This document shows, in pieces, positions 25,187-33,032 of a stretch of DNA of 64,000 nucleotides; the stretch's first letter is position 1, and the number at the start of each line of letters is the position of its first letter. The stretch is taken from contig CBDIHH010000001.1 of assembly GCA_965279095.1 (NCBI GenBank), positions 62,001 through 126,000 on the forward strand, in the 5' to 3' direction. The notes beneath the pieces are model-generated. The model did no database searches. It was not told where the DNA came from and saw nothing but the letters and a program-made list of their open reading frames with translations. Source of the DNA: CBDIHH01 sp965279095. GTDB taxonomy: Bacteria; Pseudomonadota; Alphaproteobacteria; Caulobacterales; Caulobacteraceae. Both the position numbers and the translations under genes were made by a program.

Positions 25187-26733
25187 TTCCCCTTCCATGG
25201 GGCGCGCGCGTCGATGAGGGCGGCGAACTGGCCGGCCACCTTGTCGAGCAGGCCGGCGGTGTCGGCGACCCTCAGCCCCACCACCAGGCCCGCGGCCGTG
25301 GCGGCGGCGGGAGGCGCCCCGGCGGACAGGCGCTGGGCCCGGCGGCGGGCGATAGCGATGTCGTTCAGGGCGCCGAGGCTGTCCTGCAGGGCCGCCAGGC
25401 GCCGGCCGAAGGCCTGGCCGCGCTTGCGGGGGAACAGGGGCGCGAAGAACGACAGGCCGTAGCGAAGGCCCTTGGCGGCGATGCGCAGACGGTGCCGCTG
25501 CTCGGGCCCCAGCGCGTCCAGGCCCGCCCCGCGTCGCTTCACCTTGCGCCGGGCCTTGGCCAGGGCGTGGCGCGCCAGGTCGACGGCGGGCTGATCGCGC
25601 GCGGCCGCGCGGCCCGCCCGCCGGCTGGTCAGCCAGGCCCCCGCCTCGATCCATTCGGCCACAAGCAACGGCAGGGCGCGGCCGCGATCGGAGTTGAGGG
25701 CCGCCACCGCCTGGTCGTAGGCCTTGGACGTGGCGCGGCGCACCTGGTCGCCCAGGGCGTCCAGACCGGGGTCGGCGCCGAGGATCTCCACCGCCGGTTC
25801 AAAGGTCTCGGCCATGAACACGTCCAGGTCGCGGCCCTCGTCGAGCTGGCCGGCCAGCCACTTCAGCTCGGCCTTGACCCGGCCGGCCTCCGCCTCGTCC
25901 AGCAGGGGCTTGAACAGGGACAGGGCGGCGCGCAGCCGGCGCAGCCCGACGCGCAGCTGGTGGAGGGCCTCGGAATCCCGGTTCTCGCGGACGGCCAGCG
26001 CATGGATCAGCAGCCGCGTCAGCTCGCCCCGGGCCACCGATTGCAGGGCCTCGCCGGCGGTCATGTGGTCTTCCATGGCGCCCCTGTCCGGTTTCAGGGC
26101 GGGGTCCTGCGCGAGCAGGCCATAGCCCAGGTCCGCCTTGGTCTGCAGGGTCAGGCGAAGGGGCGCGGCGGCGGCCAGGGCGCGGGCCAGCCGAAAGAGG
26201 ACGGCGGGGCGGCCCCGCTTGAGCTCCAGCTCCAGTTGCCGCACCGGCGCCCGGGCGCCGTCGGCCCCTTCGGTCTCGCCGAGGTCCAGGCTGATCTCCA
26301 CGACGCCGCCGCGGTCCGTGACGGTGCGGATCTGCCGGTCGACGCGGTTGACGAAGACCGGCCGCAGGGGGCCGGCCCTGCCGAACGCCTTCCTGAACGG
26401 GGTCCGGCCGGCGGCGTCGAGGTCTGGGGCCGGGCCGGCGACGGGACCTTCATATTCGCCCCGATCGAACAGGCCGCCGCCCTCGCCGGCCTTGATCGTC
26501 TGCACGAACAGGCCGTCGGCCTCGCGCACCCGCAAGGTGAGTCCTGCCTGACGCAGGGACAGGTCGTCATCGTCGAAATAGGTGGAGACCAGGGCGGCCG
26601 TGTGGACAGGGGCGCCCAGGCTGTCGAGCATCGCCTGGATCAGCGGCAGGGCCTGGTCGTCGAAGGCGAACTTGATCTCGACCTCGCGCGGCGGCGTCTC
26701 GCCCTCGACTGGCCGGCCGTCGTGCATGCCCAT
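25180..26733 (-). CDS. CYTH and CHAD domain protein (inorganic triphosphatase type)
   Basis: In this 517-aa protein, residues 15-205 form a CYTH domain opening with EVEIKF, the ExExK signature of triphosphate-binding tunnel enzymes. Residues 220-510 form a His/Arg-rich helical CHAD domain (LHQLRVGLRRLRAAL, HRLRIAAKGLRYGL), which is associated with polyphosphate binding. The E. coli relative YgiF is a triphosphatase. It starts 5 bp after the HPr stop, so it belongs to the chv/PTS unit. Confidence 0.88.
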   Translation of the reverse strand: MGMHDGRPVEGETPPREVEIKFAFDDQALPLIQAMLDSLGAPVHTAALVSTYFDDDDLSLRQAGLTLRVREADGLFVQTIKAGEGGGLFDRGEYEGPVAGPAPDLDAAGRTPFRKAFGRAGPLRPVFVNRVDRQIRTVTDRGGVVEISLDLGETEGADGARAPVRQLELELKRGRPAVLFRLARALAAAAPLRLTLQTKADLGYGLLAQDPALKPDRGAMEDHMTAGEALQSVARGELTRLLIHALAVRENRDSEALHQLRVGLRRLRAALSLFKPLLDEAEAGRVKAELKWLAGQLDEGRDLDVFMAETFEPAVEILGADPGLDALGDQVRRATSKAYDQAVAALNSDRGRALPLLVAEWIEAGAWLTSRRAGRAAARDQPAVDLARHALAKARRKVKRRGAGLDALGPEQRHRLRIAAKGLRYGLSFFAPLFPRKRGQAFGRRLAALQDSLGALNDIAIARRRAQRLSAGAPPAAATAAGLVVGLRVADTAGLLDKVAGQFAALIDARAPWKGKT

Positions 26734-26738
26734 GGCCG

Positions 26739-27011
26739 CTACTGCTCCTCGTCGAACCTCGCCTGCACCAGCTCGACCAGGGCGTCCAGGGCCGCCTCGG
26801 CCTGCGGGCCTTCGGCGACGATCTCGATGGACGAGCCCTGACCGGCCGCCAGCATCATCAGCCCCATGATAGAGCGCGCGTCCACCGTCTGTTCCTCGCG
26901 GCTGACCATGATCTCGGCGTCGAAGGTGGAGGCCAGCTTGACGAACTTGGCCGACGCCCGGGCGTGCAGTCCCCGGGCATTGCAGATGTCCACCGTCCGC
27001 CGATGGGTCAT
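26739..27011 (-). CDS. HPr family phosphocarrier protein
   Basis: The 90-aa protein has phosphoacceptor His16 in GLHARASAKF and the regulatory Ser47 in ARSIMGLMML, the target of HprK. It overlaps the EIIA gene by 4 nt. With no EI or sugar permease nearby, it fits the regulatory PTS of alphaproteobacteria rather than sugar uptake. Confidence 0.93.
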   Translation of the reverse strand: MTHRRTVDICNARGLHARASAKFVKLASTFDAEIMVSREEQTVDARSIMGLMMLAAGQGSSIEIVAEGPQAEAALDALVELVQARFDEEQ

Positions 27012-27412
27012 TTCTCGCCCGTCAGCACATAGGAGGCGACCGAGATGTATTTGCGGCCCGCCTCCTGGGCATAGGCGACGCACGATTGCAGCGGCTCGCG
27101 GCCGCGCACGCTGGCCAGCTTGATCAGCATGGGCAGGTTCAGGCCGGCGATGACCTCGGCATGGGTCTGTTCCATCACCGAGATGGCCAGGTTCGAGGGG
27201 GTGCCGCCGAACATGTCGGTCAGCAGGATCACCCCCTGGCCTTCGTCCACGGCCGCGCAGGCGCGCAGGATGTCCTGGCGCCGGCGCTCCATGTCGTCCT
27301 CTGGGCCGATGCACACCGAGATCACCCCGCGCTGCGGGCCGACCACATGTTCCATCGCGAGGACGAATTCCTCTGCCAGGCGACCGTGTGTGACGATCAC
27401 GAGCCCGATCAT
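27008..27412 (-). CDS. PTS EIIA component, mannose family
   Basis: The 134-aa protein starts MIGLVIVTHGRLAEEF, with the phosphorylated His9. LLTDMFGGTPSNLA is the family core. It accepts phosphate from HPr. No IIB, IIC or IID genes are adjacent, so a regulatory role is likely. It lies between hprK and HPr, overlapping HPr by 4 nt. Confidence 0.92.
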   Translation of the reverse strand: MIGLVIVTHGRLAEEFVLAMEHVVGPQRGVISVCIGPEDDMERRRQDILRACAAVDEGQGVILLTDMFGGTPSNLAISVMEQTHAEVIAGLNLPMLIKLASVRGREPLQSCVAYAQEAGRKYISVASYVLTGEK

Positions 27413-27422
27413 AAGCGACCTT

Positions 27423-27896
27423 TCAACCGGGTTCCCCCCGCGGCTTAGCCGCCGCCGCTAGATAGCCTCCTTGAGGCGCTTGTCCAAGAGAGCCGAGCGC
27501 CCGAATCAGTTTCGCCGGCGCGGAGGCCTCCACCGCCGCCAGTCGCAGCAGCGGCACGGGGCCGCCGCACAGGTCGATGGCCTCCGGTTCCGGCAGGCGA
27601 TCCAGCGGGGCCTCGCAGCGCACCGCCAGCACCACCTCCGCCAGGGCAAGGGGCGCCTCGGCGACGACGCCCAGGCCGCGCACCTCGATCAGGCCGGCGA
27701 TGGCCTCCGGGCAGGCGGCGAACAGTCGCCCCGCCGAGCGCCACAGGCGGGTGCGATCGTCGGACACCAGGCGGAACCCCCGTCCGAGCAGCCGCAGGGC
27801 CAGGTCGCTCTTGCCCGAGCCGGAGGGCCCCTGGATGAGCACCCCGCGCCAGCCCCGGGCGGTCCACTGGGCCACGCAGCCCGCATGCGCGATCAT
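27423..27896 (-). CDS. hprK: HPr kinase/phosphorylase, short catalytic-domain form
   Basis: The 157-aa protein contains the P-loop GPSGSGKSD at residues 23-31 and the HprK signature IEVRGLGVV. It lacks the N-terminal domain of Firmicute HprK (about 310 aa), as is usual in alphaproteobacteria. It should phosphorylate HPr on Ser47. Its start overlaps the chvG stop by 4 nt, coupling the sensor kinase to PTS control. Confidence 0.9.
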   Translation of the reverse strand: MIAHAGCVAQWTARGWRGVLIQGPSGSGKSDLALRLLGRGFRLVSDDRTRLWRSAGRLFAACPEAIAGLIEVRGLGVVAEAPLALAEVVLAVRCEAPLDRLPEPEAIDLCGGPVPLLRLAAVEASAPAKLIRALGSLGQAPQGGYLAAAAKPRGEPG

Positions 27897-29476
27897 GGCC
27901 GCCCGTCCGGCAGGGCCAGGATGAACCGGGCGCCGGCGACGCCGCCGTCTCCGTCGCGGTTCTCCGCCCAGATATGGCCGCCATGGGCGTCGACGATCTG
28001 GCGGGCGATGGACAGCCCCAGGCCGGAATTGCCGCCGAAGGCCCGGCCCTTGGGGCGGGAGGTGTAGAAACGCTCGAACACCGTCTCCAGATTGTCGGGC
28101 GGAATGCCCGGACCGTCGTCCTCCACCGTCACCACCACCTGGCGGCCGACGTGGCTCAGGGACACCCGCACCTCCCCCTCCGGCTGGCTGAAGGAGCGGG
28201 CGTTGTCGATCAGATTGCGGAACACCTGGCCGAGCGGCCCCTCGCGCCCCAGCACATACAGGGGCTCGGCGCGGTCGGCGGTGAAGCGGACCGCGGGGTC
28301 CCCGGGCTTGGCCGAGGCGTTGTACAGGCTGACGATCTCCGACAGCAGGCGGCCGAGATCCAGGGGCTGGGGCGCATCGCGCGACAGCTCGCTGTCCAGC
28401 CGCGAGGCGTTGGAGATGTCGGTCACCAGCCGGTCGAGGCGGGCGACGTCGTGGTTGAGGATGCCCAGCAGCTTGGTCCGACCGGCGGGGTCGGTGACCA
28501 GCGGCAGGGTGTCCACCGCCGAGCGGATGGAGGTCAGCGGATTGCGGATCTCGTGGGCGACATCGGCGGCGAAACGCTCGATGGCGTCCATGCGCTGCGA
28601 CAGGGCCGCGGTCATGCTCTCCAGGGATCGCGCGAGGTCGCCGATCTCGTCCTGACGTCGGGCCACCCGGGGCAGGGAGATGGAGCGCGCCCGCGACAGC
28701 CGCACCCGGTCGGCGGCGCGGGCGAGGCTGAGCACCGGCCGGGCGATCATCCGGCTGAGCAGCAGGGACGACACCAGGGTGGCCGCCACCGCCATGGCGA
28801 TGAACGGCAGCAGGGCGCGGCGCTGGGCGGCGATGATGGCGTCGACATCGCCGGCCTCCAGCGTCAGCACGCCGAGGACGGCCTGCACCCGCTGGATGGG
28901 CACCGACACCGAGACCAGCCGCTCTCCGTCGGGGCCGCGGCGCACTCCGGTGACCGCCTGGCCGCGCAGGGTCGCACGGACCTCGTTTTCCAGGGCCACC
29001 CGGGCCAGTTCCACCCGCTCGGGGTCCCGCTGCGGCTGCTCCGCCTCGAAGGGGATGCGCAGGTCGCCCTTCTTGCGCACCGGCGGCAGTTGATCCTCCT
29101 CGACCCGGTCGGCGATCAGGTAGCTGTCGGCGATCAGGCGGCCCTGGGCGTCGAACAGGCGGGCGCGCTGGGAGCGGGGAATGAACAGCAGCTGCAGGAT
29201 GTCGGCGGCGCGGTCCGCCTCCAGCATCGGCTCCGGCGATCCCCGGGTGGCGCCGCCGCCGATGACGTTGGCGATCAGCTCGCCCTGGGTGGTGAGGCTG
29301 TCGATGCGCGCCTCGACCAGGCCGGAGCGCCGCTCATTGAGGATCAGCGCTCCGGCGACCAGGATCGCCAGGCCAAGCAGGTTGAGGGCGATGATGAGCC
29401 GGCCGACCCGCGACCCGGGCAGGACCCGGTAGGGGCGGCGGGGCTCAGGATTCGCGGTACCGGTATCCGACGCCAT
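27893..29476 (-). CDS. chvG: Sensor histidine kinase ChvG
   Basis: The 527-aa membrane kinase has TM segments at about residues 26-46 and 222-242 around a 175-residue periplasmic sensor, then HAMP, phosphoacceptor His308 in FAADVAHEIRNPL, and the ATPase motifs NLIDNA, DDGPGIP and GLGLSI. ChvG/ExoS senses acid and envelope stress in relatives. Its start overlaps chvI by 32 bp, and its stop overlaps hprK. Confidence 0.92.
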   Translation of the reverse strand: MASDTGTANPEPRRPYRVLPGSRVGRLIIALNLLGLAILVAGALILNERRSGLVEARIDSLTTQGELIANVIGGGATRGSPEPMLEADRAADILQLLFIPRSQRARLFDAQGRLIADSYLIADRVEEDQLPPVRKKGDLRIPFEAEQPQRDPERVELARVALENEVRATLRGQAVTGVRRGPDGERLVSVSVPIQRVQAVLGVLTLEAGDVDAIIAAQRRALLPFIAMAVAATLVSSLLLSRMIARPVLSLARAADRVRLSRARSISLPRVARRQDEIGDLARSLESMTAALSQRMDAIERFAADVAHEIRNPLTSIRSAVDTLPLVTDPAGRTKLLGILNHDVARLDRLVTDISNASRLDSELSRDAPQPLDLGRLLSEIVSLYNASAKPGDPAVRFTADRAEPLYVLGREGPLGQVFRNLIDNARSFSQPEGEVRVSLSHVGRQVVVTVEDDGPGIPPDNLETVFERFYTSRPKGRAFGGNSGLGLSIARQIVDAHGGHIWAENRDGDGGVAGARFILALPDGRP

Positions 29477-30155
29477 AAAGGGTTTCGATCGCGTCGAACT
29501 CCGGCGCCACCACCCGGAACTTCTTGCGCATGCGTTTGATGTGGCTGTCGATGGTGCGGTCGTCGACGTAGACCTGATCCTCGTAGGCCGCGTCCATCAG
29601 GTTGTCGCGGCTTTTCACGAAGCCGGGCCTTTGGGCGAGGGCCTGCAGCAGCAGGAACTCCGTGACGGTCAGCCTCACCGGCCGGCCTTCCCACAGGCAG
29701 TCGTGCCGGTCGGGATCCAGGGTCAGCTTGCCCCGCTTGATGGCCTTGGCGCCGACGTTGGCGGCCGTCGGCGGACCGCCGGCCTCGGCGTCCACGCCAG
29801 CCCGGCGCAGCACCGCCTTGACCCGTTCCAGCAGCAGCCGCTGGCTGAAGGGCTTGTGGATGTAGTCGTCGGCGCCGAGGTTGAAGCCCAGCACCTCGTC
29901 GATCTCCTCGTCCTTGGAGGTGAGGATGATCACCGGCACCTCGGAGGTCTGGCGCAGGCGGCGCAGAACCTCCATCCCGTCCATGCGCGGCATCTTCACA
30001 TCGAGGATGGCCAGGTCGGGAGGGTCGGTCTCCAGCCCCTGCAGGCCGGCGGCGCCGTCGTAATAGGCCGTGACCGTGTGGCCATGACTTTCCAGGGCCA
30101 AAGAGACGGAGGCGACGATGTTCTCGTCGTCGTCCACCAGGGTGATCTTCGCCAT
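29445..30155 (-). CDS. chvI: Response regulator ChvI (OmpR family)
   Basis: The 236-aa regulator has a receiver domain with acidic cluster DDD at 8-10, phosphoacceptor Asp52 in LAILDVKMP and Lys in HKPFS. An OmpR-type winged helix follows (TVTEFLLLQALAQ ... DDRTIDSHIKRMRKKF). ATG 30155 is chosen because MAKITLVDDDENI is the family start; the open frame continues to 30263. It is the first gene of the chvI-chvG-hprK-EIIA-HPr-CHAD unit. Confidence 0.94.
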   Translation of the reverse strand: MAKITLVDDDENIVASVSLALESHGHTVTAYYDGAAGLQGLETDPPDLAILDVKMPRMDGMEVLRRLRQTSEVPVIILTSKDEEIDEVLGFNLGADDYIHKPFSQRLLLERVKAVLRRAGVDAEAGGPPTAANVGAKAIKRGKLTLDPDRHDCLWEGRPVRLTVTEFLLLQALAQRPGFVKSRDNLMDAAYEDQVYVDDRTIDSHIKRMRKKFRVVAPEFDAIETLYGVGYRYRES

Positions 30156-30265
30156 CGCGATCCTTCGTTCACTCGCCGACCCAGAGCTGGGGGCCGCCCG
30201 GGACGCCGCAATCTCAGCTTCTACGCCGCCAAGCTGAATAGCGCCTGACAAAAGCGGTCGCATGT

Positions 30266-30294
30266 GGGCGGGCGGCCTGCGCGGCCGCCCGCCC
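30266..30294. terminator. GC-rich hairpin after the outer-membrane protein gene
   Basis: A perfect 12-bp stem (GGGCGGGCGGCC and GGCCGCCCGCCC) closes a 5-nt loop, 7 bp after the barrel-protein stop. No T-run follows on either strand, so termination strength is uncertain. Confidence 0.55.
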
Positions 30295-30300
30295 CGCGCG

Positions 30301-31119
30301 CTAGAAGCGGTAGCCCATGGTCACGCGGAAGCTGTGGACCCGGAAGTCCTCCTCGCTGCGCCGGAAGTCCGTGCCGGCGCTGTTGGCCAGGATGAACGGG
30401 TTGGTCGCCGGCGCCGGGCCCTGGGCCCGGACCACGTGATCGTCGTCCTTGAGGCTGGTGAACAGATATTCCGCGCCCAGGGTGATGTTGGGCGTCAGCC
30501 GGTGCTCGAGGCCCCCGCCGATCTGGTATCCGGTGGCCCGGTCGTCGCTGGTCTGGGTGAAGGTGTTGGCGGTGTTGCTGGTGGAGAAGGTGTGGTCCAG
30601 CCTGCCCTGGGCCACGCCCCCGGTGGCGTAGATCAGATTGTCGCCAAAGGCGTAGCCGCCCCGGGCGCGCAGGGCGATCATCGATTCCAGCTCGCGCTGC
30701 ATGGTGTAGAAGGCCGGGGTCGTGGAGTAGGCCGACACCGCATCCTTCAGGTCATAGCCGCTGGCTTCGGCGACGACGCCCGCCACATAGGCGCCGAACT
30801 GCCAGTCGTACCCGGCCCGCACCCCGTATTCGAGGGCGCTTTCGTCCTCGGGGCAGCTGCCGGGGATGGAGGAGACAGACGCGCCGCCGCAGAAGCCGGG
30901 CGAGAAGGCGTTCGCTCCGGCCGCGGTGCGCACCGTGTCGCCGCCGGCGCCGTCGAGGTTGGTGTCGAAGCCGATGGTTTCGCCATCGCTGTCGCGATGG
31001 ACGGCGACGCCGGCGTGGGCGCCCACATAGGGGCCGGTCCAATCGCCGGTTTGGGCGTGGGCCGCTCCCGCGCCGGCCAGGAGGGCGAAGGCCGCCGAAG
31101 CGCAAAGGATGTGTTTCAT
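30301..31119 (-). CDS. Outer-membrane beta-barrel protein (Omp25/OmpA-like porin family)
   Basis: The 272-aa protein has a signal peptide (MKHILCASAAFALLAGAG, cut after AHA) and starts the mature part with WTGPYVGAHAGVA. It has alternating barrel strands and ends HSFRVTMGYRF, with the terminal Phe needed for BAM insertion. The pattern matches the alphaproteobacterial 25-30 kDa surface porin-like family. A transport role is not shown. It is upstream of chvI on the same strand, with a hairpin between. Confidence 0.85.
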   Translation of the reverse strand: MKHILCASAAFALLAGAGAAHAQTGDWTGPYVGAHAGVAVHRDSDGETIGFDTNLDGAGGDTVRTAAGANAFSPGFCGGASVSSIPGSCPEDESALEYGVRAGYDWQFGAYVAGVVAEASGYDLKDAVSAYSTTPAFYTMQRELESMIALRARGGYAFGDNLIYATGGVAQGRLDHTFSTSNTANTFTQTSDDRATGYQIGGGLEHRLTPNITLGAEYLFTSLKDDDHVVRAQGPAPATNPFILANSAGTDFRRSEEDFRVHSFRVTMGYRF

Positions 31120-31286
31120 GGGGGGCTACTCGATGACGGGCCGCAACCGCGCGGCGCCCCCTGCCTACGCGGCAGGCCTGCGACTGGATGCCGCAGCACG
31201 TCAATAAATGTTGGCCCGCCCGCGGCGCGGCTAACGGAACCTTAAGCGGGCTGCGGCCAAGCTGGCCCGATCATCCAGGGGGCTGC

Positions 31287-32999
31287 ATGGACGGCGCACA
31301 GGTTCACTTCGAGGTCTTCGCCCGCAAGAACGGCAAGTCCGGCTTCACCCTGGAGCTGGCGACGGAAGAGCGCGCCAAGGCCCTGGAAACCGCCGAGGAG
31401 ATGCTGGCGGCCAAGCGCGCCATCGCGGTCAAGGTGACGAAGGAGACCATGGATGTGGCCTCCGGCGTGTTCCAAAGCGTCACCATTCTGTCGAAGGGCG
31501 AGGCCGCCCGGCCCCAGTCCAAGGCCCCGCTGGAGGACGCCGGCCCCCTGTGCGTGTCGCCGGCCGATCTCTACACCGGTCACGCCCGCGAACGGATCGG
31601 CCGTCTGCTCGACGGCTGGCTGCTGCGCCAGCGGGCCACCCCCTTCGACCTGCTGCATCGCCCGGACCTGGTGGAGAAGCTGGAGGCGTCCGGCGTCGAG
31701 ATCCAGCACGCCATGCAGAAGATCGCCATCCCCGAGGCCCAGGCCAAGGGAACCTCGGTGCACGAGGTCATCCGCGGCTTCCAGAAGCTGGTCGAACAGG
31801 CCATCGAGCGCATCCTCAAGCATCAGCGGCAGGGGGCCTTCCCCGACTTCGCCAAGGAAAGCTTCGCCGACGCCGTGACCCGGCTCCTGGGCGATCCAGA
31901 CTGCGCCTACAAGATCGGGGTGGGGGTGGCCGGCGACCTGCAGATCGGCGCCAGCTGGTCGCAGAAGGTCGATCGCATCCTCGACCTCGCCGACCGGGCG
32001 CCCACCGAGGCGCGGGCGCGGGCCATGGCCTTCAGCGTGCTGGAACAGCCCCTGTCCGAGATCCTCGGCGCCCGCGCCGGCATGGCCGAACTGCTCGGCG
32101 CCGACCTCGACCTCGGCGGCAGCCTGCTGGCCCTGACCCGGATGGCGGCGGCGGAGGCGGTGGACGCCCTGGTGGCGGCCGATCCGCGGGTGGCGCGCCA
32201 GACCCCGTCCCTCGACGGCCCCGCGGCCCGCCTGGCCAACTGGCTGGACAGCCCGCACTTCGCCCATGTCCGCAGCGCCCTCGCCAAGCGGGTGCTCCAG
32301 GAGCTGACCAGCCCCCGCCGCCTGCGTCCCGGCGATCCGGTGGACGAGATCGAGGTCATGCGCGCCTTGGCCATGGTGCTGACCGCCGCCGGCGGGCGGC
32401 TGTTGCAGCCCGACGACATCCGCGACGCCTTCGCCTACCGCTCCGAATCCCTGGTGACGAGCGACTTCGTCGCCGCCTACCTCAACCAGGGCGGCTCGGC
32501 CCTCGAGGAGGTCCAGGCCCTGGTGCGCCTGGCCGAGAACGTCACTGGCGCCACCAACAAGCGCAAGGCGGCCCAGTGGCTGTCGGCCAATGTCACCGGC
32601 CTGCGCTTCGAGCGCGAGATGCGCGACGGCGACGAGCCGGCCGCCGCCAAGCTCATGGCCCTGGCGGAACTGCAGCGCGCCCTCTGCCGCGTGGGCTTGC
32701 TGGGCGGCGACGACCAGGGGCTGTGCGAGAAGATCGGCGAGGTCGGCGCCGCAGTCGAAGCCGGCGCCCAGCTGATCGCCTCCATCGGCCGGGCCAATAC
32801 CGGGGTCAGCCAGAAGCTGGCGGTGCTGTTGCGCATGGCCGCCGGGGAAACCTCTCCCACCGGCCCCGTCGCCGCCCGCGCCAAGGCCGAGGTGTTAAAG
32901 CTGTTCCGGGCGCCCGAGACCCGGGAGGCGCTGGTCGGCGCCCCCGAGACGCTCAGCAAGCTCAAACCGCTGATGCAGGCGGTCGGCCTGGCCGCCTAG
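31287..32999 (+). CDS. Conserved protein of unknown function, 570 aa
   Basis: No family motif is recognised. Residues 1-75 look like a small mixed alpha/beta domain (VHFEVFARKNGKSGFTLELA). The rest is almost wholly helical with many Ala/Leu heptads and no TM segment or signal peptide, suggesting a cytoplasmic scaffold. ATG 31287 follows CCAGGGGG. The coding bias is strong over the whole length. It stands alone, divergent from the barrel gene and convergent with polA. Confidence 0.8.
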   Translation: MDGAQVHFEVFARKNGKSGFTLELATEERAKALETAEEMLAAKRAIAVKVTKETMDVASGVFQSVTILSKGEAARPQSKAPLEDAGPLCVSPADLYTGHARERIGRLLDGWLLRQRATPFDLLHRPDLVEKLEASGVEIQHAMQKIAIPEAQAKGTSVHEVIRGFQKLVEQAIERILKHQRQGAFPDFAKESFADAVTRLLGDPDCAYKIGVGVAGDLQIGASWSQKVDRILDLADRAPTEARARAMAFSVLEQPLSEILGARAGMAELLGADLDLGGSLLALTRMAAAEAVDALVAADPRVARQTPSLDGPAARLANWLDSPHFAHVRSALAKRVLQELTSPRRLRPGDPVDEIEVMRALAMVLTAAGGRLLQPDDIRDAFAYRSESLVTSDFVAAYLNQGGSALEEVQALVRLAENVTGATNKRKAAQWLSANVTGLRFEREMRDGDEPAAAKLMALAELQRALCRVGLLGGDDQGLCEKIGEVGAAVEAGAQLIASIGRANTGVSQKLAVLLRMAAGETSPTGPVAARAKAEVLKLFRAPETREALVGAPETLSKLKPLMQAVGLAA

Positions 33000-33032
33000 C
33001 CCCGCCCCTTCGCCGCCACCCCCTGTGGGGCC

